From the NCBI GenBank assembly GCA_022768375.1, contig JALEMG010000033.1, positions 38,019-102,018 of the forward strand: a stretch of DNA of 64,000 nt, given 5' to 3'. This document shows positions 45,901-54,353 of this stretch, in pieces. The DNA comes from Lentisphaeria bacterium. Its GTDB lineage: Bacteria; Verrucomicrobiota; Lentisphaeria; Victivallales; Victivallaceae. The position numbers and the translations under genes were made by a program. The stretch's first letter is position 1. The number at the start of each line of letters is the position of its first letter. The notes under the pieces are model-generated. The model was not told the origin of the DNA. It searched no databases and worked only from the letters and a program-made list of their open reading frames with translations.

Positions 45901-48900
45901 ATCCGGAGCCAGCGCCAGACACTCGTCGTAAAACCGCAATGCGCCGGCATTGTCGCCCAGCAGGGAATATGCTCCGGCGGCATACTCCAGCGCCGCGACC
46001 CGATCGCCGGAAGCCGCGAATAGATCGGCAACGACGGTTTGGGCCAGTGCACGATCCTGATTTTCCACCGCGATCAGCAATTTTCGGCGCAGCAGCGACT
46101 CGGCTTCCGCCGGGTATTGCGCCCGCAGGCGGTCGATCAGTTCCACAGCGGCGGAGTAATGCTTGAGTTCAAGCAGAAAATCGAGTCTCATCCGTTCCAG
46201 ATTTCGGGCGGACAGAAATGCGAACAACGTCTTTTCATCTCCGGAAGCGGCCAGGGCGCGGCAGTAGAAACGGTACAGAGAGCGCGACCCGGTCTCGGTC
46301 AACTCGCGATGGATCCGTCGGACCAGCATCGGCAGATTTCGGGCCGCGCCGGCCAGCGCGATACAGTTCTCCATCGCCTGAAGCGCCCGCATCCCGCCGG
46401 CGGGGTCCACCGCCGACCGCCACCAAAGTTCCAGCGCTTCGGCATCGCGTCCGAGACTTTGCAGGAGCATTGCCTGTCGAATGACCGCCTCGCCGTCCTC
46501 CGATCGCGCATAGAAACGCAATGCCGTCTCGCTGTCGCCGAGTTGTTCACACCAGTCGGCGGCTTTCATCACCGCCCCGGGGGGCAGAACCGGCGTCACG
46601 CTCCACTGTCTCAGCGCGGCGAGCGCTCGTTCCGGATCGCCCTGCCGACGCAATATCTCCAATTTCCGGAATCTGGCCGCCCACGGATCAGCGGCGTTCA
46701 AATATTCCAACTTGCCGACCGCATCCAAAGCCGCGGAATAGAGTGCGGCATCCTCCGCCACCGCGATCAGTTTCGTCAGTTCCTCCGAAGTCACGGCGGC
46801 GGCGATCCCCGATTCCAGCCGACGTTTTGCGGCCTGCCGGTCGCCGGCGAGCAGTTCCAGCCGAACGGCGGTCTGCATCCAGAACTGGTCGCACGGAGCG
46901 GCGGCAAGAGCCGTTTCGGCACGGCGGCGGATCAATTCGGATTTTCCGCATTTTTCGGCCAGTCGGATCAATCGTCTGGCGAACCGGACGTCACCGCCGA
47001 ACCGGGTGTTTTCCAACAATTCCAAAACCTCGGACAACCGCCCCTGATCTTCCAGTTCGTCCAACAGCAGGGCAAGGCATTCCGGGTCCGTGGCCGCCGC
47101 GGTTTTCCAGCGAGCCAGCAGTTCCCGATATTCCACGGCATTGCCCCGTACGGCGTCCAGCCACAGCAGCAGGGCCATGCGGCGGTCGGCCGGAGAGCGG
47201 GCGATCGCGGCTGCAGCACGATACTCTTTTGCGTCGTCACTGCGCATCCCCCGAAGCATCCGGAGGGAAAAATCATCGCCGAATGCCGGCGGTACGACCG
47301 CTGTCAACAATAGCGGCAACGCCCCGATCACCCGCCGCAATCCGACCTGCGTCAGCGCCAGCAGAATGAAAATCAGTCCGAAAAACGGCCGCAGCCGTAA
47401 ACTGCGCCATGCGGGTCGCGGCGTATCCATATGCCCGGAACGCCGGTTGATCTCGGCGGCGATGTCCCCCGAACCGACGCCCCGGGCGGTCCTGATGGCA
47501 AACGGGATCCGCTCCGCCCTGTCTCCATTGCGGACGGTCAACTCGTACTCGCCGGGGGCGAGGTCGTTCCGACGGAATCGAAAAGGTTCGCCGCCGTTTC
47601 GGGACAATCTGAATTTTTCCATCCCGCCGTCGGGCAGGGACAATTCCGCCTCCAGTTCGACGATCTCCGAAGGCGCGTCGATCAGGAATTCCGCATCTTT
47701 TCCCGAAGAACGATCCCGAAAATCCCATTGGCCGAGCCGGACCGGATCCGGCAGTCGTCTCGACAGTGCGGCCAGCAGACCGGTGAATGCCGGATGTCCG
47801 CTCAACCGGCGCGACCATGTCCCGGCGAGATCCGTATTGAGCGCGGCGACGTGCCCGGCTCCTTCGGCTCGTCGCACCAGCAGGGGCCATTGATCGGCGT
47901 AAAGCAGAGGTTCGGCGCCTTGACGCGGTTTGCTTTCCCATATCCCGCTGACCTGAATGCCTTCAGGCCATTCCCGAGGTGTCGGGCTTCCGTCCGGGAC
48001 CGTCACGGCGAAGGCGCCGTCCCGGTAAGGCGGCAGGGTCTCCCGGCCGGATTGCCGGAAAATCAATTCCGGGATGGCGAAACGGTCGGCCGCGTTGTAG
48101 TGGCGGCCGTTGCCCCATACCGCGAGCCGGGCCAGAAAATCGCTTCGTCCCGGTCCGGTCATCACGGTGGAAACCGTGATGTCGTAAGCCGCCATCCGCC
48201 GCAGAAGCGAGGCAAAATCACCGCGTTCGAAGCCCCCGTCGGTGAGGATCAGAATGTGTTTGAGCCGGGCGTCCACATTGCGCAAAGCGTAAAACGCCTC
48301 CCGCAGAGCCGGCAGAAGCACGGTACCGCCCCCCGCGCTCAAACGATTCAGGGCGCGGTGAAGTTCCAACTGATTGGCCGCGCTCTGCAGCGGAGCGGCC
48401 CACCGGCGGCGGCCGTGGAATTCCACGACTCCGGCCATGTCGCATTCCCGCAGCCGGTCCACCGCCAGACGGGCGGTCTCCCGGGCCAGAGCGATCCGTG
48501 AACCGCTCATGCTGCCGGACGTGTCGATAATGATGACCAGCGCCGTGGCGGGAACGCGGTTCAGGTTCCGTCCCGAGTAGCGCACCGGGGAAAGATCCGC
48601 GAACGAACGGGGAACCGTTTCGGGATCGAACGGCAACTCCCGTCCGCACAACAGCAGCATCCCGGAGCCGGAACGCACCCGGGAAGCGATTTTTTCCAGT
48701 TGGGGCGCGGACAGAAGTCCCGCGCCTCCCGAGCCGAAAATATACAGAGGATACGACATCAAATCGCTTTGAGCCGGATGGAGATCAACTTGCGCCCGCC
48801 CGTCCAGAATTCGGCGCAACGCGGCCGCATCGCCTGGATCTTTCGATATCAGCAGCGCCCGATACGGCTTTCGCACCAAGACCCGGAATACGGCGGTCTC

Positions 48901-49569
48901 CCGACCGTTGACATGCAGGCGAAAACGGCGCATGCCGGGGCGTTTGAGCGGCAAATGGAGCAAAAACTCCGTTCGGCCCGCGGTATTTTTTCGCTCCGTG
49001 CGCGCCAATATTTCGCCATCCTCATCCAAAACTGCGAACTCCGACTCCCGCTGAAGTTCCGGGGGCGCAAACGTTCCCGAAACAGGGACGGTTTCTCCTG
49101 CGCCGCCGACCGGGGGGTGTTCCAGTCGGAGCAGTCCGGTCGGGGCGGGCGATTTCTCAAGCGGAGAAACGAACACCCGGATGCCGCGCCGATTCAGCAG
49201 ACGGGCGGTTCGGGCCAGTCTGAGGTCGATGTCGTCCGGAGCGCAATGGATGCGGATATCCGCTCCCTCGTCGGGACCCACCGCCGCCCCGGCCGCCGCC
49301 AACGCGTCCGCCGGATCCCCGGAACGGACTCTTTTTTCCCCTGCGGCACGGGGGGCTGCATCAACTTCTTCCACCTTGAGTTCGATCTGTCTGGGCGAAT
49401 TGCCCCGCCAGCGCACCGTAACATCCGCTGCCGCCAGCGCCAGCGCCGTCAACGCCGCGGTCCGACACCATCCGACACCCCGGTAACGCCGTCGGAACAG
49501 CAGCCACGCCGGAGGGATGAGGCACAGCCAGATCGGTGCGGAGACATTGATATGGGAAAATATCTGCAT
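42910..49569 (-). CDS. Giant membrane VWA-TPR protein of a Bat-type operon
   Basis: A 2219-residue protein. Two or so membrane helices lie at the N-terminus (SAPIWLCLIPPAWLLF and TAALTALALAAADVTV). A large periplasmic part follows with a VWA domain near residue 370-550 (MIDAS ALVIIIDTSGSMSGS, then HILILTDGGFERGD). A further helix near 740 (FFGLIFILLALTQVGL) precedes some 1400 residues of helical TPR-like repeats to the end (LRFYARSEDGEAVIR; YAAGAYSLLGDNAGALRFYD; ASGDEKTLFAFLSARNLERM). It seems to fuse a BatB-like VWA part with a TPR part that is BatE/BatC-like elsewhere. Start at 49569 follows the BatA-like stop by two bases. Likely an envelope scaffold. Confidence 0.85.
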   Translation of the reverse strand: MQIFSHINVSAPIWLCLIPPAWLLFRRRYRGVGWCRTAALTALALAAADVTVRWRGNSPRQIELKVEEVDAAPRAAGEKRVRSGDPADALAAAGAAVGPDEGADIRIHCAPDDIDLRLARTARLLNRRGIRVFVSPLEKSPAPTGLLRLEHPPVGGAGETVPVSGTFAPPELQRESEFAVLDEDGEILARTERKNTAGRTEFLLHLPLKRPGMRRFRLHVNGRETAVFRVLVRKPYRALLISKDPGDAAALRRILDGRAQVDLHPAQSDLMSYPLYIFGSGGAGLLSAPQLEKIASRVRSGSGMLLLCGRELPFDPETVPRSFADLSPVRYSGRNLNRVPATALVIIIDTSGSMSGSRIALARETARLAVDRLRECDMAGVVEFHGRRRWAAPLQSAANQLELHRALNRLSAGGGTVLLPALREAFYALRNVDARLKHILILTDGGFERGDFASLLRRMAAYDITVSTVMTGPGRSDFLARLAVWGNGRHYNAADRFAIPELIFRQSGRETLPPYRDGAFAVTVPDGSPTPREWPEGIQVSGIWESKPRQGAEPLLYADQWPLLVRRAEGAGHVAALNTDLAGTWSRRLSGHPAFTGLLAALSRRLPDPVRLGQWDFRDRSSGKDAEFLIDAPSEIVELEAELSLPDGGMEKFRLSRNGGEPFRFRRNDLAPGEYELTVRNGDRAERIPFAIRTARGVGSGDIAAEINRRSGHMDTPRPAWRSLRLRPFFGLIFILLALTQVGLRRVIGALPLLLTAVVPPAFGDDFSLRMLRGMRSDDAKEYRAAAAIARSPADRRMALLLWLDAVRGNAVEYRELLARWKTAAATDPECLALLLDELEDQGRLSEVLELLENTRFGGDVRFARRLIRLAEKCGKSELIRRRAETALAAAPCDQFWMQTAVRLELLAGDRQAAKRRLESGIAAAVTSEELTKLIAVAEDAALYSAALDAVGKLEYLNAADPWAARFRKLEILRRQGDPERALAALRQWSVTPVLPPGAVMKAADWCEQLGDSETALRFYARSEDGEAVIRQAMLLQSLGRDAEALELWWRSAVDPAGGMRALQAMENCIALAGAARNLPMLVRRIHRELTETGSRSLYRFYCRALAASGDEKTLFAFLSARNLERMRLDFLLELKHYSAAVELIDRLRAQYPAEAESLLRRKLLIAVENQDRALAQTVVADLFAASGDRVAALEYAAGAYSLLGDNAGALRFYDECLALAPDRIELYLLRANAQKACGSGAAATVFFRNLLTPETPTDLFGVAVDGLLNLDAPAPELRGALTAVLDRLRREPEQIFFYQLADDLAETLGDTECRRKLLFRQLAVAPERRGLLLRQLFLSALAQSNRPEALRYAGLLLGSSEIYAPELYVLLSRFLIENGRFATAERCVRDADAAEDSVNHLFDFVGTCLETGRLDDADRICRELLSLHPDSPELLTRYAAVKETGNELLSAGKLNLAALKLLASRVAPGAEREQDLHNDPSRQLQPLIRAFAHQSALFPEEFSAELARLSRTASPGARRMIWHPVRARIQALRTFPAASVPPARKVVTVDPSELAAKLAILPSGAAETEFFAVLDRMPPARKNTFLPRLVGALSVSPSPAVEARLRKEIDSLKLRDGKWDWPLISGAIPLKLMLAETFLRQYPESFYAQILLARTRWAAGDAAGARRLAAIVFERFTELNSFNLPLIRAIRELNPVFGAAGGSDGGTGALLRSEWINELAGDEKLLGTRPARRLLLALLLDGAGEYDASLDLMFRMWREGERTIPIFRLMEVLTLKTGRGNEFIQTLRTAPPKDAAVSVLYARRLAQLLRENGDYAEAREYLSSLPETLRRSEQLLLDREQSAPEKFSAALRRFLTEQCRNGGTVGVIDDEFGLGGLRGMRRRGDPRKNRLFFLSDGVRNFGEVLDYLLRGIPVTEPGFAVIFAARCQLSAPSYIPAAVTPAETALKSAAGEALSPEESRGAAALVQNPQVPPETAFALLLKLPPAVRTSAADALARRLASGRMLDRQLVMLEKIMPLTSPETRSFLAKKLQVPDSGGYEVSVRLVRLALTARWIPEQYQAARETIIGRSDPAENTDLYLVFGSGEPEMRFRRYFASEGGFPDWERILPLIAVPERETFIAAAAAALEAALRDGHLPADMLVRHYVLLAAASPEHAARYMAAAARHDRRPGEASLWRLDILTGQERHQLGEQLQRAGRLMPIRKKCSSTNQSRKGPEK

Positions 49570-49571
49570 GG

Positions 49572-50495
49572 TCACACGATCCGTTGTTTTCGCCAAAGCC
49601 ACCAATCCGCCAGCGCGCCCGCCAGCGCCAGCGCGAACAGCCATCCGCTCAGCCGTCGGCTCGCCGGAACGGGAAGCGCCTTTACTTCCGCGACATCCGC
49701 GATCTCCTGACGACCATCGCTTTCGGAGTAGAGCCCGGAATGGATCAGATGCCGGTAAAATCCGTCAAAATCACCGCCGGCCGAGGTCGGATGCCACACG
49801 ACATCGGCGTCTGTTTCATTATCCGTCAGGATCACTCCGGGCAGGTCGGCCGCATTCCGCCGCACGGTCTGCACCGTGTTTTGCAGCATCACTTTCAACG
49901 GTGGATCCATTCGAGCGTCACTCGTTTCGCCGCACCGGATGAATCCGGATCGCGGAGGGAGCCATGCCGGGACCTGCGGACCGACCCATATCACCCGCCC
50001 GTCGGGTCCGGCAAAATGCGAGGCGCACGCTGCCACAGCAAGCGTATCCGCATAGGTTTTATCCGTATCGGACTCCGTCATTTTTGCGGATGATCCGCCG
50101 AAATCGGCGAGCAAGGCGCCGCTTCCCGCGGAAAACAGCACGGCAGTCCGCAGAGGTTCGGACTTTTCGTACCAGCGGGCAGTCGTTTCCACCGTTCCCG
50201 GCGCGGCGACCAAAACCGTGCGGCGGGCTTGCGGCTGCGGATCGTACACCGGCTCGGTCAGCGCCGCCAGTACGGAACAGACGGCCAGCAGGATCGGGAG
50301 CATATCCGGCAGCCGGGTCAGTTTCTCACGCAGAAAGTTGCGGCGGACGCGCGCCGACACCTCGCGCCACAGCATTGTGCCGGGGATCACTCGTCCGGGG
50401 AGTTTTTCCCGCAGGAAGTGCAGTGCGATCAGCACCGCCAGCGCAAATGCCGCTCCCGCGGCCGCCCACGATACGGATATCCCTTGAAAAATCAT
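49572..50495 (-). CDS. BatA-like membrane protein
   Basis: A 307-residue protein with the aerotolerance-regulator N-terminal region (BatA family): a first helix SWAAAGAAFALAVLIALHFL, then PRGRVIP-like KLPGRVIPGTMLWREV and a second helix MLPILLAVCSVLAALTEPVY. It ends with a third helix, SGWLFALALAGALADWWLW. No VWA MIDAS is present; the soluble loop between helices 2 and 3 (TVLVAAPGTVETTARWY; RVIWVGPQVPAWLPP) is of GATase-like type found in PVC homologues. It overlaps the DUF58 gene by four bases. GGAGGG precedes its ATG. Confidence 0.8.
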   Translation of the reverse strand: MIFQGISVSWAAAGAAFALAVLIALHFLREKLPGRVIPGTMLWREVSARVRRNFLREKLTRLPDMLPILLAVCSVLAALTEPVYDPQPQARRTVLVAAPGTVETTARWYEKSEPLRTAVLFSAGSGALLADFGGSSAKMTESDTDKTYADTLAVAACASHFAGPDGRVIWVGPQVPAWLPPRSGFIRCGETSDARMDPPLKVMLQNTVQTVRRNAADLPGVILTDNETDADVVWHPTSAGGDFDGFYRHLIHSGLYSESDGRQEIADVAEVKALPVPASRRLSGWLFALALAGALADWWLWRKQRIV

Positions 50496-51349
50496 ATCGC
50501 ATCCCTCCAAACCGTCGCCGCCTGGTGCAGTAGTTCCGTCAATGTTACGGAAATATTGAAATTACAACTTCTCCCGCCGCCGCGCCGGGCCGGAAGTTCG
50601 AGTGCCGTTTTGAATCGGTTCAGCCGTTCCATGTAACGTTTCCGCCATTCGGGATCGGGAGCGACCGGAGCCTCAAAACCGCTTTCCGCGTCGATCAGCC
50701 GGACTGCGGCGGACAGTCCCGGATGTTCTTCTTCGGATTCGCAGATCCGTATCGGGGTGAAAGCGGGACTTCGGCGCAGAACAAGTTCCAGATGTTCCAG
50801 ACCGTCCGGGTCCAAAAAGTCGGAAATGATCCAGACGTGAGTTCCGGCGACCGGTTCGAATCGCAATGACAACGGACTTTCCGCTTCGCCCCATGCCCGA
50901 ACCAGCACCGCCAGCAGAGCGGGAAATGAACTTTTGCCGGAAGTCAGCGACACCTCGCCGGGGACGTTGCCGATGCGGATTTTCACGCTGTCCCCGCTGT
51001 TGAGCATCATGCCGCCCAGAAGCGCGGTCAGACGCCATTCGGCCAGCGCCCGTGCCGGACGGAACCGCACCGAGCGGCTGTTGTCCAGGATCAGCAGGTG
51101 TTTTCTCCGGGGGAAATCACAGTATCTGCGGACAAGCAGTTTGCGGTGTCTCCGGTAGATATTCCAGTCGATGCGGCGCAGATCGTCGCCCGGCGTGTAG
51201 TCCCGGTAGTCCCGGAAATCCCCGCTGTCCCCCGAAAAGGGTGAACTGTGACGTCCCGCCGAAAGAGGTTCACCGCCGTGTTCCGGACGCAAGCGCCATT
51301 GACCGGCGGCGGCCAGCAGTTCGGGAGGGAACAATTCGCCGAAGTTCAT
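50492..51349 (-). CDS. DUF58 domain protein
   Basis: A 285-residue soluble protein with the DUF58 pattern, partner of MoxR ATPases: GDSGDFRDYRDYTPGDDLRRIDWNIYRR near residue 40-75, matching the typical G.dfR.yR.Y.pGDd.r.IdW, then LLILDNSRSVRF with a partial MIDAS-like DxSxS (DNSRS). The rest is a VWA-like fold (AVLVRAWG; HVWIISDFLDPDGLEHL). The start at 51349 lies four bases after the MoxR stop. It probably delivers MoxR's chaperone activity to the membrane-bound VWA proteins encoded next. Confidence 0.9.
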   Translation of the reverse strand: MNFGELFPPELLAAAGQWRLRPEHGGEPLSAGRHSSPFSGDSGDFRDYRDYTPGDDLRRIDWNIYRRHRKLLVRRYCDFPRRKHLLILDNSRSVRFRPARALAEWRLTALLGGMMLNSGDSVKIRIGNVPGEVSLTSGKSSFPALLAVLVRAWGEAESPLSLRFEPVAGTHVWIISDFLDPDGLEHLELVLRRSPAFTPIRICESEEEHPGLSAAVRLIDAESGFEAPVAPDPEWRKRYMERLNRFKTALELPARRGGGRSCNFNISVTLTELLHQAATVWRDAI

Positions 51350-51353
51350 TTCT

Positions 51354-52346
51354 TCAGACCGCGGATATAAGTTTCTTGAGAGCATCGTCCGGGCCGATCT
51401 TCGCCAACTGCGCCTCGAAAGACAGTGCGATACGATGCCGCAGGACCGGCAGCGCCGCCCGAAGCACGTCGCCTTCCCCGGCCGCCGAACGGCCGTCCAG
51501 CAGAGCGTAGACCTTGGCCAGCAGGATCAGGCTCTGCACTCCCCGCGGTCCGGCGCCCCGGCTCAAAAGGCCGCGGCACGATCCCGGACAAAGTTCGGAA
51601 TCCGGGCGGGTGGCCATGACCAGCCGGATCGCCAGACGCTTCACGCTTTCCTCGGCCAAAACCTGCCGTACCGTCCGCCGCATCGTCAGCAGTTCCTCGC
51701 CGGAACAGACCGCGGAAACTTCGGGGATGTCCGCGCCGGTGGTCATGTCGATGATGCGGGAATACTCCGTTTCGGAGGGATAGCCGAGATCAAGTTTGAC
51801 CATGAAACGGTCCAGTTCCGCTTCCGGAAGCGGATACGTCCCTTCCTGTTCGATGGGGTTCTGGGTGGCGATGACGCTGAAAGGCTCGGGGATCCTGCGG
51901 GTCTGATCCCCGGCGGTGATCTGGTGTTCCTGCATGGCCTCAAGCAGTGCGGATTGGGTGCGCGGCGTGGCCCGGTTGATCTCGTCGGCCAGCACGAAGT
52001 TGGAGAAAAGCGGACCGGGACGGAACGACAGCGACAACGCTCCTTTCCCGTCTTCCTGAAGTTGCATGGCGCCGGTGATATCGGCGGGCATCAGGTCGGG
52101 AGTGAACTGAATGCGGGAAAATTTCAGTGCGAGTGCGGCGGCGAGACTTCGCGCCAGCAAAGTCTTACCTACACCCGGCACCCCTTCCAACAGTACGTGG
52201 CCGTCTGCGGCGACCGCGCCCAGCAGATCGGTCACCAATGCATCGTGGCCGACAAAGACCTTGGTCAATTCCTGCTTCAGAGCCGCAAATCCGGTCTGAA
52301 AGGCGACGATCTCCGCCGGGATTTCGGTATCATTCTTTTTCATCAT
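51354..52346 (-). CDS. MoxR-type AAA+ ATPase
   Basis: A 330-residue AAA+ chaperone of the MoxR group: Walker A GVPGVGKTLLARSL at about 50, RIQFTPDLMPADITG, Walker B FVLADEINRATPRTQSALLEAM, sensor 1 VIATQNPIEQEGTYPLPEAELDRF and lid segment PGSCRGLLSRGAGPRG. MoxR proteins act with DUF58 and VWA partners in the folding or metal insertion of envelope complexes. The start is one of two adjacent ATG codons behind GAGGTG. It follows the FMN-binding lipoprotein by four bases, inside the Bat-type operon. Confidence 0.93.
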   Translation of the reverse strand: MMKKNDTEIPAEIVAFQTGFAALKQELTKVFVGHDALVTDLLGAVAADGHVLLEGVPGVGKTLLARSLAAALALKFSRIQFTPDLMPADITGAMQLQEDGKGALSLSFRPGPLFSNFVLADEINRATPRTQSALLEAMQEHQITAGDQTRRIPEPFSVIATQNPIEQEGTYPLPEAELDRFMVKLDLGYPSETEYSRIIDMTTGADIPEVSAVCSGEELLTMRRTVRQVLAEESVKRLAIRLVMATRPDSELCPGSCRGLLSRGAGPRGVQSLILLAKVYALLDGRSAAGEGDVLRAALPVLRHRIALSFEAQLAKIGPDDALKKLISAV

Positions 52347-52350
52347 CACC

Positions 52351-52830
52351 TCACTTTTCCCGCAGGAGCGCCCGTACGGACGAGACGGCGGCGCGGCTGC
52401 TGTATGTTGCCCCGGTCACTGCGTCCACTTCCAGATCCGCGGCTTCGGAGCGGGGAAACCCGCTCCATCGTCCGCACAGGTCGTCCTGACGCAGTTTATC
52501 CACAAATTTCCGGTCCTCCTGATTCGGCAGCAATGCGGTCGTCACGACCCGGTCCCCGGGATCGAGAAAAACCGCCACGGGTACCGGCCCGCGAAATCCG
52601 GTCGCGCCGGAGGAGGCGGGATCCGTGAAACGGGCGTGTCCCAGCAATTTCCCCGCCGCGTCCCGAATTTCCATCCGTCCGGGCGCGGTAAAATCGAATT
52701 CAGCCGCCGCCGGGAAAGCGGCTTTGCTCTCCCGAATAAGCGCGTCGGCCCCGGGGGGGCGGTGAGACGATTCGGTACAGCCGCCGATCATCAGCGGCAA
52801 TGCCAGAATTGCCAGCAGATTACCTTTCAT
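52351..52830 (-). CDS. FMN-binding domain lipoprotein
   Basis: A 159-residue protein with a lipoprotein signal (LLAILALPLMIGGCTES, lipobox IGGC). The mature part is an FMN_bind domain as in RnfG/NqrC and NosR: MEIRDAAGKLLGHARFTDP, PVPVAVFLDPGDRVVTTALL and DAVTGATYSSRAAVSSVRALL, where the Thr/Ser of the SGATYSS-type motif in RnfG carries covalent FMN. It is probably at the outer face of the inner membrane. The ATG at 52830 overlaps the previous gene by 11 bases with GGAG upstream. Its place beside MoxR is unusual and may link the Bat-type system to redox. Confidence 0.8.
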   Translation of the reverse strand: MKGNLLAILALPLMIGGCTESSHRPPGADALIRESKAAFPAAAEFDFTAPGRMEIRDAAGKLLGHARFTDPASSGATGFRGPVPVAVFLDPGDRVVTTALLPNQEDRKFVDKLRQDDLCGRWSGFPRSEAADLEVDAVTGATYSSRAAVSSVRALLREK

Positions 52831-54169
52831 TTTCCGCATCTCCATAGGTTGATGATTGAAAATCCGGTCCGTTTCGATGACTCCCGGAGATCCGTTCCCG
52901 GATGGACCGGGGCGGCGTCGGAACCGGCAGATATGGTTCTGTGACGACGTTTCCGACTTTAAAAGCGGAGGTTTTTCTCGCGCCTCGCCCGGGCGGGGCC
53001 GATTCCGTCGCGGTCATGTCCTCGCCGGGGCCCAATCGCCCGGCAACGGTATCGGGCATGGGCATTACCGGCAGAGAAAAAGCGGCGCCGCGAGATTTTT
53101 TCACATCCGATTCTCCGCCTCTGCCGTTATCGGGTTTCCCACTTTCACCTTCCCGGGGGTCGGACAAATCCCGTCCGGCAGGGGGTGCGCTGTCCGCGCC
53201 GAGCGGCTGCAGCCCGCCCCGCGATACGGTCACGTCGCGGCGGCGGGGACGGCGACGGCGATTCGTCCGGGACGCCATCCGGGAATCGCCGGATGAAATG
53301 CCCGCCGCCCCGGTATTGATTCCGGCGTTTTCCTCCGCCCCGAGCACGCCGTCGCCGGATATGCCGCCGGCGGAGCGTTCGGCGGAGACCGTTTCCGGAT
53401 GAACTGCGGAAGCGCTCCCGGCGATGCGCGGCTCGGATGCCGCGGCAGCAGAGCCGCCGGAACCGTGTCCGGGGGAGCGTCCCGCGCCCCGCCTCATGTC
53501 ACCGGCCCCGTCCCCGGCGGATCCTCCCGGGATCCCCGCGGTTCCGATCGCCGGGGCATCGTTCGGATTTGCGAGTTCATTCCGTTGCCGCAGCCGTTCC
53601 GAATTTTCCCGAACCGCGGGATGCCGCCGGGCTGTGCCGTCCGCAGGCGCGCCGGGGGCTGAATGCATCCCTTGCCGCTCCGCGTCGGCAGTTTCCGCCG
53701 CTCGACGGGGCAGGGGAAGAAGAAGCAGGATCAGCGGCAGCAGCCACAGCAGTTCCAGGCGCGGGAAACGGTACGATGGCAGTTTCCCGTTCCAGCGCCG
53801 GAAGTTGGCGACGCCGCGCCGGACGGCATAGACGGCGAAATCTCCGTGTCCGTCCCGCCGCAGCACCTCCAGCGCGTTTACGGTGAGAGAATCGGAGTTG
53901 GTCAGGCGGTCCAGCATTCGGGCGCATTCCGGGACATCCGGCAGCGTGCGGAAAAAATGCAGGACGGTCAGAACCGCCCAAAAGAAGGGGAGCGTCATGA
54001 ACCAGCGGGGAGAAAAAGGCAGACCCCGCCGCAGGAAAATCAGCAGTGCCGCCGCTCCCAGCACGGGCAAAAGAGAACGGATCGCCGCCCGTCGGAAAGC
54101 AGCGACGGCCATCCGGCTGCGAAAGCCGGTAAAAAGGATACAGAAAAACTTGCTCGGATCCTGCGGCAT
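52820..54169 (-). CDS. Membrane protein with long disordered region
   Basis: A 449-residue protein, first in the Bat-type operon. N-terminal helices: SLLPVLGAAALLIFLRRGLP, FFWAVLTVLHFF and LLWLLPLILLLLPLP, with the segment CARMLDRLTNSDSLTVNALEVLRR between them, which recalls the coiled DUF4175-like proteins seen near Bat genes. From about 185 onward it is low-complexity Gly/Ser/Ala/Pro/Arg, probably disordered and periplasmic, ending in a short VVTEPYLPVPTPPRSIRERI motif. Not a named family that I can be sure of. The ATG is at 54169, with GGTGG five bases upstream; its promoter is about 80 bases before. Confidence 0.65.
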   Translation of the reverse strand: MPQDPSKFFCILFTGFRSRMAVAAFRRAAIRSLLPVLGAAALLIFLRRGLPFSPRWFMTLPFFWAVLTVLHFFRTLPDVPECARMLDRLTNSDSLTVNALEVLRRDGHGDFAVYAVRRGVANFRRWNGKLPSYRFPRLELLWLLPLILLLLPLPRRAAETADAERQGMHSAPGAPADGTARRHPAVRENSERLRQRNELANPNDAPAIGTAGIPGGSAGDGAGDMRRGAGRSPGHGSGGSAAAASEPRIAGSASAVHPETVSAERSAGGISGDGVLGAEENAGINTGAAGISSGDSRMASRTNRRRRPRRRDVTVSRGGLQPLGADSAPPAGRDLSDPREGESGKPDNGRGGESDVKKSRGAAFSLPVMPMPDTVAGRLGPGEDMTATESAPPGRGARKTSAFKVGNVVTEPYLPVPTPPRSIRERISGSHRNGPDFQSSTYGDAENER

Positions 54170-54185
54170 ATTTCCACCTGAAAGT

Positions 54186-54239
54186 GAACTTTGCCCGCAC
54201 GATCCGCGCCGCGTGGACGCGATTCGATTTTGACGGTCT
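54186..54239. repeat. Upstream element shared by pseudopilin and passenger genes, copy 1
   Basis: A 25-base segment (54215-54239) matches 55170-55194 in 23 of 25 positions, with the core TTTTGACGGTCT; GAACTTT 24-29 bases further upstream is also shared (54186-54192 and 55146-55152). The copy ends 55 bases before the -35 of the pseudopilin promoter. It also lies in the leader of the divergent Bat-type operon. Confidence 0.65.
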
Positions 54240-54246
54240 GGCACCT

Positions 54247-54275
54247 ACTATACCACCGGCGGCGGAAAAATTCAA
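54247..54275 (-). promoter_or_regulatory. Promoter of the Bat-type operon
   Basis: Minus-strand TTGAAT (54270-54275) and TATAGT (54247-54252), spacer 17, about 78 bases before the first gene. Confidence 0.75.
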
Positions 54276-54294
54276 GTTTTTTTTCTTGCCGGAC

Positions 54295-54323
54295 TTGAAA
54301 ATTTTATTAGGCGAGGCTAAATT
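54295..54323 (+). promoter_or_regulatory. Promoter of the pseudopilin gene
   Basis: TTGAAA (54295-54300) and TAAATT (54318-54323), spacer 17, 30 bases before the ATG. Confidence 0.7.
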
Positions 54324-54353
54324 AGGTGAAGATAATTTTGTGGGAGAAAGACT

